From assembly GCA_015478665.1 (NCBI GenBank), contig JADMII010000009.1, positions 30,317-94,316 on the forward strand: a DNA stretch of 64,000 bases, in the 5' to 3' direction. Shown in pieces: positions 50,988 through 58,868 of the stretch. Within the stretch, counting starts at the first letter, position 1. The number at the start of each line of letters is the position of its first letter. This DNA comes from Dehalococcoidia bacterium. Its GTDB lineage: Bacteria > Chloroflexota > Dehalococcoidia > DSTF01 > JACRBR01. Below the pieces are notes generated by a model. The model ran no database searches. It saw only the letters and a list, made by a program, of their open reading frames with translations, and was not told where the DNA came from. A program made the position numbers and the translations under genes.

Positions 50988-51190
50988 CGTCGACTCGTGG
51001 CTCTCACTCCCGGCCGCCGATCCCGGTTCGCCGGCGGCCGCTCAGTGTAGCAGGCGGCGCGCGACCAGCGACAGCGCCCGCACGGGCCGTCCCGGGCGAC
51101 GGCGTCATACACGATCTCGCCGGCCCCTCGCGCCGGCGGCCGAGGGTCGTCGGGACGACGCCTCAGCTCGCAGGCTGACACGAGGCGGCT

Positions 51191-51210
51191 CTCTCCGCCA
51201 CTGCGGAGAG
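51191..51210. repeat. CTCTCCGC palindromic repeat
   Basis: The arms CTCTCCGC and GCGGAGAG enclose CACT and are followed by GGCCGGACAAGGAGAG. It resembles the CCCTCTCC/GGAGAGGG palindromes common between genes in high-GC bacteria and the copy at 23296-23330. It lies 200 bp upstream of rpmI and about 60 bp past the convergent isomerase stop. It may also act as a terminator. Confidence 0.55.
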
Positions 51211-51267
51211 GGCCGGACAAGGAGAGATCGTCGCCGCCCACCGGGCGTCATCCTCGGCGATATCCGG

Positions 51268-52182
51268 CTACGCGATCACGCCGCGCTCGCGCAGGAACGG
51301 GATCGCCGCCGCGACGTCCTCCGCCGTCTGCGACTGGTTGATCTCGAACACGCGCAGCGCCTCCTCCGGCAGCCCCGCGGCGATGTAGCCCCAGTCGACG
51401 TCGCCGTTCCCCGGCGCGCGGTGGTCGGCCAGGCCCGTCACGTCGTGCAGGTGAGCGCCGATGCAGCGCGCGCCGTTGCGCTCGAGCCACACGCGCTTGT
51501 CGACGAGCCCCAGCCGCCACTGCACCTCCGCGTGGCCGACGTCGTGCCAGTAGCCGGCGCGCTCCGGCGGAACACCGGCGAGCAGGCTCACCGCTTCGTC
51601 CGGCTGCGGGATCTCGTGGTAGTGGAGGCGATTCTCGATGCCGATCGCGACATCGCCCGCCGCCGCGTGCCGCACGAGCTCCGCCAGCGCCTCGCGCGCG
51701 CGCTCGAGCCACGGCGCCGCCTGCTCGGCGCGCTGCCGGAGGCACGTCGCGCGCAGCTCCTCAACGCGCTGCCCGTCGCGCGTGCCGCTGTCGTACAGCC
51801 GCCGCAGCTCGCGCTCCGCCTCGAACATCGCGTTGCCGACGCCGCCGAGGTGCACGACGACGTAGCGTCCGCCCGCCGCCCGCGTGTGGTCGATACTCCG
51901 CTTGGCGTAGTCGATCGCCGTCCCGCGTTCGCCGTCATCGAGCGCGGCGATGTTGAGGGCGCTGTTCGCCCTGCCGTCGTACCGCACCAGCGGCGCCGGC
52001 GCGTGGATCGACGAGATGCGCGCGTCGGGGGCGGTCAGAAGGCGCTCGAACGGCGCCTCCGGCAGCGAGTGCGCGGCCTCGATCGCGTCGTAGCCGAGCG
52101 CGCGCGACTCGCGCACGAAGACGTGCATGTCGTCGAGGAAGCGCTCCTGCTGCGCCCACATGGTGCTGAGGGAAAGGGTCAT
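51268..52182 (-). CDS. Sugar phosphate isomerase/epimerase-like TIM barrel
   Basis: A 304-residue xylose-isomerase-like TIM-barrel protein. ISSIHAPAPLVRYDG, VVVHLGGVGN, GIENRLHYHEIP, YWHDVGHAEV and GAHLHDVTGLADH carry the usual Glu/His/Asp metal ligands, and GDVDWGYIA follows. Family members isomerise or dehydrate sugars and inositols. The start at ATG 52182 rather than 52350 is chosen because TACACT lies exactly six bases before it and the N-terminus then begins with the first barrel strand (LSLSTMWAQQ). Confidence 0.85.
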   Translation of the reverse strand: MTLSLSTMWAQQERFLDDMHVFVRESRALGYDAIEAAHSLPEAPFERLLTAPDARISSIHAPAPLVRYDGRANSALNIAALDDGERGTAIDYAKRSIDHTRAAGGRYVVVHLGGVGNAMFEAERELRRLYDSGTRDGQRVEELRATCLRQRAEQAAPWLERAREALAELVRHAAAGDVAIGIENRLHYHEIPQPDEAVSLLAGVPPERAGYWHDVGHAEVQWRLGLVDKRVWLERNGARCIGAHLHDVTGLADHRAPGNGDVDWGYIAAGLPEEALRVFEINQSQTAEDVAAAIPFLRERGVIA

Positions 52183-52599
52183 GGGAGAAGTGTAGATGCG
52201 GGAGACGTGAGGCGCGAAACACGCGTGTGTGGCGGGCATCAGACTGCCGATGTCCGGAGAAGGAACCTCCGCGGACGCCGCGGGCGATTCGTCCAGGCGC
52301 GCATTGCTTCTCGCACTCGCCGCAGTGATCGGCCTTCGCGAGCGGAGCATGGCTCATGAAGGCAGCGGTTTCGTGGTGGCACGAAAGGCCTTGATGCCCG
52401 AATGCTCCCCGAAGTCAAGGGTGACGATGATGCCGGCCTGTTGAATCTCCCATAACTACGCGGGTTTTCGGTGCGGATCACCGCATCTGGCGCACAGCGC
52501 TGGGGCGGGGAGGTTGCGCCGACATGGTGCCGAGGGCGAGGATCATACGTTGGTTCACGCTCGGCCGGAGGCTGGCGGCAGTGCGGGAAACGCCGGAAT
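52183..52599. other. Intergenic region with possible toxin relic
   Basis: No intact gene. On the minus strand about 52359-52450 reads IQQAGIIVTLDFGEHSGIK in one frame, which recalls the VLVTxDxDFG stretch of PIN-like (DUF5615) toxins, but it is too short to call. The rest is promoter region for the isomerase and spacer before tRNA-Ser. Confidence 0.4.
52189..52194 (-). promoter_or_regulatory. -10-like TACACT box, leaderless layout (6 nt)
   Basis: On the minus strand TACACT then TCTCCC then the ATG ending at 52182. This is the same hexamer as at 6994 and 15294. Confidence 0.55.
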
Positions 52600-52690
52600 G
52601 GCGGAGGGGGAGGGATTCGAACCCTCGATCCCGATTTCTCGAGATAAGCGCTTAGCAGGCGCCCGCACTAGGCCACTATGCGACCCCTCC
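52600..52690 (-). tRNA. tRNA-Ser (anticodon GCU)
   Basis: On the minus strand the acceptor GGAGGGG pairs with CCCCTCC, the discriminator is G and CCA is encoded at 52602-52600. The anticodon loop CTGCTAA gives GCU. A long variable arm and a GGTTCGAATCC T loop are as expected for tRNA-Ser. It lies 22 bp upstream of the PHP-hydrolase stop codon. Confidence 0.96.
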
Positions 52691-52712
52691 CGAGACGTGA
52701 CAGGCCATTGTA

Positions 52713-54830
52713 TCAGCGCCCGGCGATCCCCCGATAGTACGCTTGCCCCTCCCGGAACAGTGCCAGCACCTCGTCCCGCTGCGCGGCCGACGCGAAGCGC
52801 CCCTCGCCCGCCGTCAGCGCGATCAGCCGTTCGATCCAGTCGACGAAGTACGCCGCGTCCTCCGCCCGCGCGATCGGCTCGTCGTCGACGATCACGTACA
52901 CCGGACTCGTGTGCGCGAACAGCGCGTCGCCGAGCACGAGCTCGTCGCGAGCGCCGCGCGCCCGCAGGGCGATCCAGCAGCTCGTGCCCGCGACGAACTG
53001 GTGCGAGAACTCCGCGAACCGCCCGTCGAGCGTCGCCTCGCACGTCGCCGCCACCGCGCCGTCGACGACCAGCTCGATGCTCTCCATCGCCACGTGCGAG
53101 CCGGCCGCCGCGCGCACCCGCACGGCATCGCCGCGACGCAGCCGCAACTCCGCGCCGATGCCGCTGCCGTTGACCGAGAGGTCGAGCATCGGCCCGTTCG
53201 TCACGAACGTCTCGCCGCGCCCCACGCCGTCGCACCAGCCCGCCATCGAGAACGCGCCGTCGATGCGGACGAAGGCGCGGGCGCCGGCCGGCGGGCTGCT
53301 GAAGTCGGCGCCATTCGGGACCGCCAGCAGCTCGCTCGCGTCGTCCGTGTTCATGAAGGTGTCCGTCCCGGCCGTCGCCGCCAGCCGCAGGCCGCAGTTC
53401 AGCAGCCGGTACCAGAGCGCCGCCGCGTCGAGGTCCTTCCCCGGGTACGACATCACGTCGACCGCGTCGATGTGGCCGAGCGCGGCGTCCACCGGCAGCT
53501 CCTTCGCCTCGACGTTGCGTCCACCGGCGAAGATCCGGTCCAGCTCGATGCCGTCGTACAACACCGGGTGCGCATAGCTCACCGTGCCCCGCGCCGCGCG
53601 CGCGTCCGAAGCGAGCACGGCGTTCGCCGGCGCATCGTGCGGATGCGACGTGAACGGCACGCCGCTGCAGATCGGCTCGACGAGGCTGGCGATGCCGCTC
53701 AGGCAGAGGTGTCCGTAGAGGTTGTTCCGGTATTCCTCCCCCCACGTCAGGATGTGCTCGGCGTCGCTGAGCTCGTGCGGCCGGCCCTCGAAGAACGCGC
53801 GGTCGAGGATGCGGCCGCCGTCGAGGCAATTCGCCACCATCATCTGCAGCACGTGCACGTCCTCTGCGCGCTGCGCCAGCCCTGCGTCCGCGGCCGTCAG
53901 CGCCAGCTCGCCACCGTAGTGCAGGTGCGTGTGCACGTCGCCGCTGCGCCAGCCGTCGGCCGCCATGTGCGACCAGCGACGCAGCCGCAGCTCGACGCTC
54001 GCCTCGCCGTCGGCGGGCACGGCGACCGTCGCCTCCGCCGGCTCATATTCGATGCCGCGCACGACGCGGACGCGCGCCTGGCCGGCGATCGTCGCAGCGA
54101 AGCCGCCGTCGACGTGGCGCCAGGCGTTGCCGTGGCGATCGCGTCGCAGCACGCCGCCGTCCGGCGCCACCGCGCCGCGGTCGTCGCTGCAGTAGACCCG
54201 CGCGGCGATGCGCTCCCCGCTCTCGTCGTCGACGATCCGCACCGAGAGCCGGCCGGCCGGGGCGCAGGCGACGGGCACGTCGAGGGTGGTCACGCGGCCG
54301 CCGGCGCCGAGCATCACCGGCAGCAGGTAGGAGCCCGCCGGCATCGCGCCGGCATCGAGCAGCATCGCCGCCGTGCGCGCGGCCGGCAGCATCCGCGAGC
54401 AGCCGTCGCCGCGCGCTTCCGCCCAGAGCTCGCCGTCGCCCGCTGCATTCGTGGCGACAACGAGCAGCGCCAGTCGCTCACCCTCGCGCAGCGCGATCGT
54501 GCCGGCGTCGCGCGCCGCCGTCATCTCGCCGGAGCGGCCGATCCGCAGCCGGACGACGCGGTCGCCGCGCAGCGAGCCGTACACGGCATCGAGCAGCGCC
54601 GCCAGCGCGCCGTCACCCTGCGGCTCGCCGAAGTCCGGCAGCGCCGCCTCGGTCGCCGGCCAGGCGCCGCCGAGGTCGAGCCCGAAGCCGAGCGCCCGCC
54701 GCATCTCGTCGAGCGTCGGCTGCCGGCCTTCGAGCGCCAGCAGGCGCGCGCCGATCGCATCGGGCATCGGCACCGTGGCATGCAGCCACGTCGCGAACGT
54801 GTTCGGGCGCGCGAGCGAATCGTCGGCCAT
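52713..54830 (-). CDS. CehA/McbA-like metal-dependent hydrolase (PHP domain)
   Basis: A 705-residue protein. Residues 1-300 contain beta-rich segments (FPVACAPAGRLSVRIVDDESGERIAAR-type). The core begins with WRSGDVHTHLHYGG (about residue 308), the metal-binding HxH of PHP/amidohydrolase folds, and continues with DVMSYPGKDLD, TAGTDTFMN and VTNGPML. CehA hydrolyses carbamate esters and McbA a related group in other bacteria, and the natural substrate here is unknown. No signal peptide is visible. The start at ATG 54830 is set by TAGCCT six bases upstream. Confidence 0.85.
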   Translation of the reverse strand: MADDSLARPNTFATWLHATVPMPDAIGARLLALEGRQPTLDEMRRALGFGLDLGGAWPATEAALPDFGEPQGDGALAALLDAVYGSLRGDRVVRLRIGRSGEMTAARDAGTIALREGERLALLVVATNAAGDGELWAEARGDGCSRMLPAARTAAMLLDAGAMPAGSYLLPVMLGAGGRVTTLDVPVACAPAGRLSVRIVDDESGERIAARVYCSDDRGAVAPDGGVLRRDRHGNAWRHVDGGFAATIAGQARVRVVRGIEYEPAEATVAVPADGEASVELRLRRWSHMAADGWRSGDVHTHLHYGGELALTAADAGLAQRAEDVHVLQMMVANCLDGGRILDRAFFEGRPHELSDAEHILTWGEEYRNNLYGHLCLSGIASLVEPICSGVPFTSHPHDAPANAVLASDARAARGTVSYAHPVLYDGIELDRIFAGGRNVEAKELPVDAALGHIDAVDVMSYPGKDLDAAALWYRLLNCGLRLAATAGTDTFMNTDDASELLAVPNGADFSSPPAGARAFVRIDGAFSMAGWCDGVGRGETFVTNGPMLDLSVNGSGIGAELRLRRGDAVRVRAAAGSHVAMESIELVVDGAVAATCEATLDGRFAEFSHQFVAGTSCWIALRARGARDELVLGDALFAHTSPVYVIVDDEPIARAEDAAYFVDWIERLIALTAGEGRFASAAQRDEVLALFREGQAYYRGIAGR

Positions 54831-54836
54831 CGCCGC

Positions 54837-54842
54837 AGGCTA
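54837..54842 (-). promoter_or_regulatory. -10-like TAGCCT box, leaderless layout (6 nt)
   Basis: On the minus strand TAGCCT then GCGGCG then the ATG ending at 54830. The same hexamer and spacing occur before murT. A weak TTCCGT lies 17 bases upstream. Confidence 0.55.
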
Positions 54843-55063
54843 GCCCACCCGCCGATCGCACGGAAGCGCCGCCGGTTACCCCCGGCGGGCCTCCCCGCTC
54901 CGTCGACCGGCAGGAGCCGGACGGAGGGCGGTATCGGCGCCGACAAGCGCGCCGGGCGCAGCGGCGGAGGCCCGTACGCGGAACGCTTCCGCCCGCGGGA
55001 TACGGTGAGACGCGTTGAGCGCTGCCGGACGCGACGATGCCGCACGTTGACGCATCGCCCGCG

Positions 55064-56326
55064 TCATGCACGGTACGCCAGCACCTCCGCGTACACATCG
55101 ACCGTCGCGCCGGCGGTGCGCTGCCAGGTGAAGTTCGCGCGGATGTGCTCCGATGCCGCGGCGCCCATCGTCGCGCAGCGGTCCGGGTCGAGCAGCAGCG
55201 ACTTGATCGCCGCGGCCAGCGCGCCGGCATCGGCCGGCGGCACGAGGATGCCGGTGCGGCCGTCATCGATGAACTCCGGGAAGGCGCCCGCCGTCGTCGC
55301 GATCACCGGCGTCCCGCAGGCCATCGCCTCGGCCGCCGGCAGGCCGAAGCCTTCGTAGAGCGACGGCGACACGACGAGCTGGGCGCTGTTGTAGAGGCGC
55401 ACCAGCTCGTCGGTGGTCAGGCGCGGGATGTACTCGACGAAGCGCTTGAGGGCGTGCTTCCAGACGAGCGGCGGCACGACCTTCATGTCCTTCTCCCGCT
55501 TGTCCTTGAAGAGCAGCGTGAAGTCCAGCTCGTGCTGCAGCCGCGCGCACGCTTCGATGAGGTAGCGCGCGCCCTTGTTGCGATCCTCGGAATCGCCGAC
55601 GAAGAGAACCGTGCGAGGCACGCGCTGCACATCGGCAAGCGGCCGCATCACCTCGTGGTCGACGCCGTACGGGGTCTGCCGGATGTGCGCGCGCGGGATC
55701 TGCATCGAACGGCTGACGGAGTCGGCGGAGTTGCGCGACCCCGTCAGCACGAGGTCGATGCCGTTGGCGACGACGGATTGCATGCGCCACGGGAACCAGA
55801 GCTCCTTGGCGACGCGCGCCGGCAGCGAGCGCGCCTCGCGCAGGTTGTTGGCCTTGTCGATCGCCAGCGGGTGGTGCAGGCTGGCGACGACGCGCTTCCC
55901 GAGCAGCCGCTTCATCGCCAGGATGCCATAGCCGAGCGTCTGGTTGTCGTGGACGAGGTCGAACGGCCCGGACGCGCGTTCGAGCTCGGCGAGCTTGCGG
56001 TAGGCGCGCACGCTGAAGGTGAAGAAGAGCGAGGCGAGAGACGCGCGCGTGGCGGCGAACTCGTAGAAGTTCCACGGATGAAAGAAGGCGAGCGGGTGCG
56101 ACTCGTGGTCGTAGGCGTGCGCGTCGCGGCCGTCGAGGAACGCCCAGAAGCTGTAGGAGTGGAGCCTGTGGTGGACGACGCCCTCGGCGACGCGCGGATA
56201 CGGGCGGCCGGAGATGACGTGCACCTCGTGGCCGAGCTTCACGAGCTCGCGCGTCAGGTAGTGCAGGTAGACGCCCTGCCCGCCCGAGTACATGTTCCCC
56301 TGGTACATGATGAAACAGATCTTCAT
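55064..56326 (-). CDS. Glycosyltransferase family 4
   Basis: A 420-residue GT-B enzyme. MKICFIMYQGNMYSGGQGVYLHYL is the nucleotide-independent N-terminal glycine-rich start. VASLHHPLAIDK and TGSRNSADSV lie in the middle, and the C-terminal GT4 donor site has SLYEGFGLPAAEAMACGTPVI (in parts) with the E-x7-E pattern. It would transfer a sugar from an NDP donor to a lipid or glycan on the cytoplasmic side. It may use UDP-sugars made by the trio at 5.7-9.6 kb, though the distance gives no direct link. The ATG at 56326 fits the family and lacks a good ribosome site. Confidence 0.9.
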   Translation of the reverse strand: MKICFIMYQGNMYSGGQGVYLHYLTRELVKLGHEVHVISGRPYPRVAEGVVHHRLHSYSFWAFLDGRDAHAYDHESHPLAFFHPWNFYEFAATRASLASLFFTFSVRAYRKLAELERASGPFDLVHDNQTLGYGILAMKRLLGKRVVASLHHPLAIDKANNLREARSLPARVAKELWFPWRMQSVVANGIDLVLTGSRNSADSVSRSMQIPRAHIRQTPYGVDHEVMRPLADVQRVPRTVLFVGDSEDRNKGARYLIEACARLQHELDFTLLFKDKREKDMKVVPPLVWKHALKRFVEYIPRLTTDELVRLYNSAQLVVSPSLYEGFGLPAAEAMACGTPVIATTAGAFPEFIDDGRTGILVPPADAGALAAAIKSLLLDPDRCATMGAAASEHIRANFTWQRTAGATVDVYAEVLAYRA

Positions 56327-56339
56327 GCGGAGAGCGCCG

Positions 56340-56545
56340 GGCGATGCAGCGCGGATGGCAGCAGGGCGAGCCTCGGGCTGAGACCAGTGAGCACAGCCGA
56401 CGGACAGCGGACGACAGAGCGTGGGGCAGAGACGACGCGATCGCACCGAGTGCGACAGCAGGAGAGGGCTCGGCGGCGAAGCGGCGCGATCGCTGCGCGC
56501 GGCTGCTCGGCGCCCTCGTCTGTCGTCTGATGTCCGTTGTCGATG
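56340..56545. repeat. Spacer with TGTC/GACAG repeat runs
   Basis: Imperfect seven-to-eight-base repeats (CAGCCGACGGACAGCGGACGACAG near 56395-56425 in parts; CTGTCGTCTGATGTCCGTTGTCG near 56517-56540) resemble the spacers at 5562-5612 and 8108-8135. The runs are inverted relative to one another and no gene is supported. Confidence 0.55.
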
Positions 56546-57208
56546 CTAGTCGACATCGGACCATTCGTCCGGCGTGAGGTCGAGCGGTGACCGCGTCGCC
56601 GGGGCGGCGTCCGGGGGCGACGCGTCGCCCGGCGCCGGCGCGGCCGGCTCCGCGGCCGCCGCCTCCCGCGAGCCGGCGTCCTCGTCCGCTGCGGCGGAGC
56701 GGCCGGCGATCAGCGGCGGCGTCGCCGGCGACCCCGGCGGTCGGCTGAAGGCCGGCCGTGCGGGCCAGCGGTCGTCGTGCGCCGTGCGGCCATCCGGCGG
56801 CGACGGCGGGGCCGCCGGCTCGACGAGCTGGATGCTGAGGCCGTGCGTCGCCGACATCGCGACGAAGGCCGTGCGGCTGTCGGGCCGTGTCTCCACCGCG
56901 TCGCTGACCCGCACGCCACGGCCGCGCAGCTCGGCGACGGCGGCGTCGAGGTCGTCGACTTCGAGCGCCAGCGTGTAGAAGCCCTCGCCGCGTCGCTCGA
57001 TGAAGCGCATCACGGCGTTGTCCGCGTCCATCGGCGCGACGAGCTGGAGCGTGTCCTCGCCGAGCGGCACAACCGTCGACCGCACGACGAACGGCGCGAC
57101 GACATCGACCGGCCCGGCGGGCGCGCCGAAGAGCGCCGCGAGTTCAGCGCGCGCGGCTTCGAGGTCCTGCACGGCCATGGTGACGTGGTGGATGCGGCGG
57201 ATCTTCAT
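56546..57208 (-). CDS. Glyoxalase/VOC protein, methylmalonyl-CoA epimerase-like, with long disordered tail
   Basis: Residues 1-135 form a vicinal-oxygen-chelate domain: RIHHVTMAVQDLEAA with the metal histidine at about residue 7, LVAPMDADNAVMRFIERRGEGFYTLALEVDD, and HGLSIQLVEP, the pattern of methylmalonyl-CoA epimerase and related lyases. Residues 136-220 are Pro/Ala/Asp-rich and probably disordered, ending in LDLTPDEWSDVD. The tail is about 85 residues longer than typical epimerases (about 135 residues). It may be a docking segment. A TAGCAT box eight bases before the ATG suggests its own promoter. Confidence 0.8.
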   Translation of the reverse strand: MKIRRIHHVTMAVQDLEAARAELAALFGAPAGPVDVVAPFVVRSTVVPLGEDTLQLVAPMDADNAVMRFIERRGEGFYTLALEVDDLDAAVAELRGRGVRVSDAVETRPDSRTAFVAMSATHGLSIQLVEPAAPPSPPDGRTAHDDRWPARPAFSRPPGSPATPPLIAGRSAAADEDAGSREAAAAEPAAPAPGDASPPDAAPATRSPLDLTPDEWSDVD

Positions 57209-57216
57209 CGCTGCTC

Positions 57217-57222
57217 ATGCTA
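57217..57222 (-). promoter_or_regulatory. -10-like TAGCAT box (8 nt before ATG)
   Basis: On the minus strand TAGCAT, eight bases (GAGCAGCG), then the ATG ending at 57208. The GAGCAG stretch could be a weak ribosome site, so leaderless start is less certain here. Confidence 0.45.
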
Positions 57223-57249
57223 GCGACTGCGCGCCTGGAGCCTCCAGGC

Positions 57250-58539
57250 TCATGGCGTCGTCTCGCGACAGATGCCCGGCCTGTCGTCGACGTTGCCGAA
57301 GATCGTGTTCCCCGCGGTGGCGACGTTGCCGGCGTTGAAGACGCAGATCGCCGAGCCCCGGTTCTCATCGATGACGTTGCCGCTGACCGTGCCGAGCGAG
57401 GTGTTGACGTAGGAGACGCCGATGCCGCGGTTGTTGTAGATGCGCGAGTTCGTGACGTCGAGGTTCGCACCCTGCGCCAGCACGCCGCCGCCGAGCCGCC
57501 CCGTCTCGGCGAGCACGACACTGTCATGAATGTTGGCGTTGTTGATGCGGCCCACCGCCCGCACCGGGAAGATCGGCCCGACCTGGCCGTACTTGAGCGG
57601 GTCCGGGTAGGCGCGGAACTCGATGGCGTGCTCTTCGTTCCCGCTGAACTCGTCGCCGTCCGACGTGACGTTCGCCCCCCAGGCGAAGAGGCCGGTGAGC
57701 TCGTTGCGCCAGATGCGGTTGTTGCGCATGGTCGCGCGGGTGCCGGGGAACATGACGATGCCCGTGCTGCCGCTCGCCTGGATGATGTTCGCGTCAAGGA
57801 TGATGTTGGCGTCGCCGACGAACGACTGCAGGTTCATGAGATAGCACGCGGGCACTTCGACGAAGCCCGGCGGCAGCAGCGCGCACGGCGTCTGGCCGGC
57901 GAAGACGCCCGGCCCGCGGTTGTCCGAGATGATGTTGCGGGTGATCGTCGTCGTCGCCGTGTCGCCCACCGTCGAGACGCCGACGCCGCCGTTGACGAAG
58001 ACCCAGTTGCGCTCGACCGTGACGTTCGAGCCGCGACGCACGAGCACGCCGTCGCCCTCCATCGCGTAGATCATGGAATCGCTGATGCGGCCGATGCTGC
58101 CGGCGTCGAAGTGAATGCCGATGCCGCCGCCGCCGGCATCGATCTGCTGGAAGGTGATGTTCTGGCTGTTGAAGACGTAGGCATCGGACGGGTGGCCGAA
58201 GTAGATGAGGAAATTCTCGAACGTCAGGTTCTGGCTGTTGAAGATGAGCATGCCGTCGCGCGCGCCGCCGGCGATGATGGTCGCCTGGCGACCGGCGCCG
58301 CGCAGCGTGACCCCGTTCTTGCTTTGGAACGTGATCGGCCCGATGTAGACACCCGGCGCCATGCAGATGACGCTGCCGGCGCCGGCGGCGTTGATCGCCG
58401 GCTGCAGCGTCGAGGGCCCGACGGTCGTCGTGCAGGCGGCCTGCCCGGCGGCCGTGCGTGCGCGCGCAGCGCCGAACGTCAGCGTGGCGACAGCGAGCGC
58501 CGCCAGCGAGACAAGTAGATACAGTCGCGTCCGCGTCAT
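57250..58539 (-). CDS. Secreted right-handed beta-helix protein (NosD/pectate-lyase-like)
   Basis: A 429-residue exported protein. A signal peptide (LYLLVSLAALAVATLTFGAARA) is followed by PSTLQPAINAAGAGSVICMAPGVY, the usual entry of right-handed parallel beta-helix proteins, and then repeated NITF/NVTV/NRIW-type coils (FNSQNLTFENF, VERNWVF, ITRNIISDN, NSRIYNN). Such folds bind or cleave polysaccharides or act as periplasmic scaffolds (NosD). No catalytic residues can be chosen. GGGAGGGG ahead of the ATG at 58539 sets the start. It diverges from the membrane glycosyltransferase. Confidence 0.82.
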   Translation of the reverse strand: MTRTRLYLLVSLAALAVATLTFGAARARTAAGQAACTTTVGPSTLQPAINAAGAGSVICMAPGVYIGPITFQSKNGVTLRGAGRQATIIAGGARDGMLIFNSQNLTFENFLIYFGHPSDAYVFNSQNITFQQIDAGGGGIGIHFDAGSIGRISDSMIYAMEGDGVLVRRGSNVTVERNWVFVNGGVGVSTVGDTATTTITRNIISDNRGPGVFAGQTPCALLPPGFVEVPACYLMNLQSFVGDANIILDANIIQASGSTGIVMFPGTRATMRNNRIWRNELTGLFAWGANVTSDGDEFSGNEEHAIEFRAYPDPLKYGQVGPIFPVRAVGRINNANIHDSVVLAETGRLGGGVLAQGANLDVTNSRIYNNRGIGVSYVNTSLGTVSGNVIDENRGSAICVFNAGNVATAGNTIFGNVDDRPGICRETTP

Positions 58540-58868
58540 CGATCCCCTCCCAGCTTGCGACCGTGGGTGCGTGGCCCCGCGCGGGCCGAAGGGCATGGTA
58601 GCGCATCGCCGCGGTGGCACGACAGGCCGGCGCCGTGCCCGCCCGTTGCCGGGAGCACGCTACCGCCTCTCGAGGCGCCGCAGACGGGGCGGGTCATCCC
58701 CGGGCGTGCCGCTCGCTCACCGCGCACCACGCCTCACGACGCACCTCCTCCGGCCCTGCATCGCGTCTGGCTGCAGACGTGACATCTACGCGCGTGCCAC
58801 TCGCTCGCCCTGCACCACGCCTCGCGTCGCACCTCCCTCGACCCCCGCATCGTGTATGATCGACCGGC
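58540..58868. repeat. Spacer with 88-bp-spaced direct repeats
   Basis: Two imperfect copies of about 48 bp at 58704-58751 and 58792-58839 share GCGTGCC(G/A)CTCGCTC, GCACCACGCCTC and GCACCTCC. The complement (GTGAGGCG...GAGCGAGCGGC) also matches the stretch at about 34341-34375. No gene is supported. TATGAT of the next gene lies at 58855. Confidence 0.6.
58855..58860 (+). promoter_or_regulatory. -10-like TATGAT box (8 nt before ATG)
   Basis: TATGAT, eight bases (CGACCGGC), then the ATG at 58869. No Shine-Dalgarno and no clear -35. Confidence 0.5.

Noticed and set aside
52359..52450. PIN-like (DUF5615) toxin gene
   Set aside because: Only about 25 residues resemble the family, with no start codon or full domain. 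At most it is a relic.
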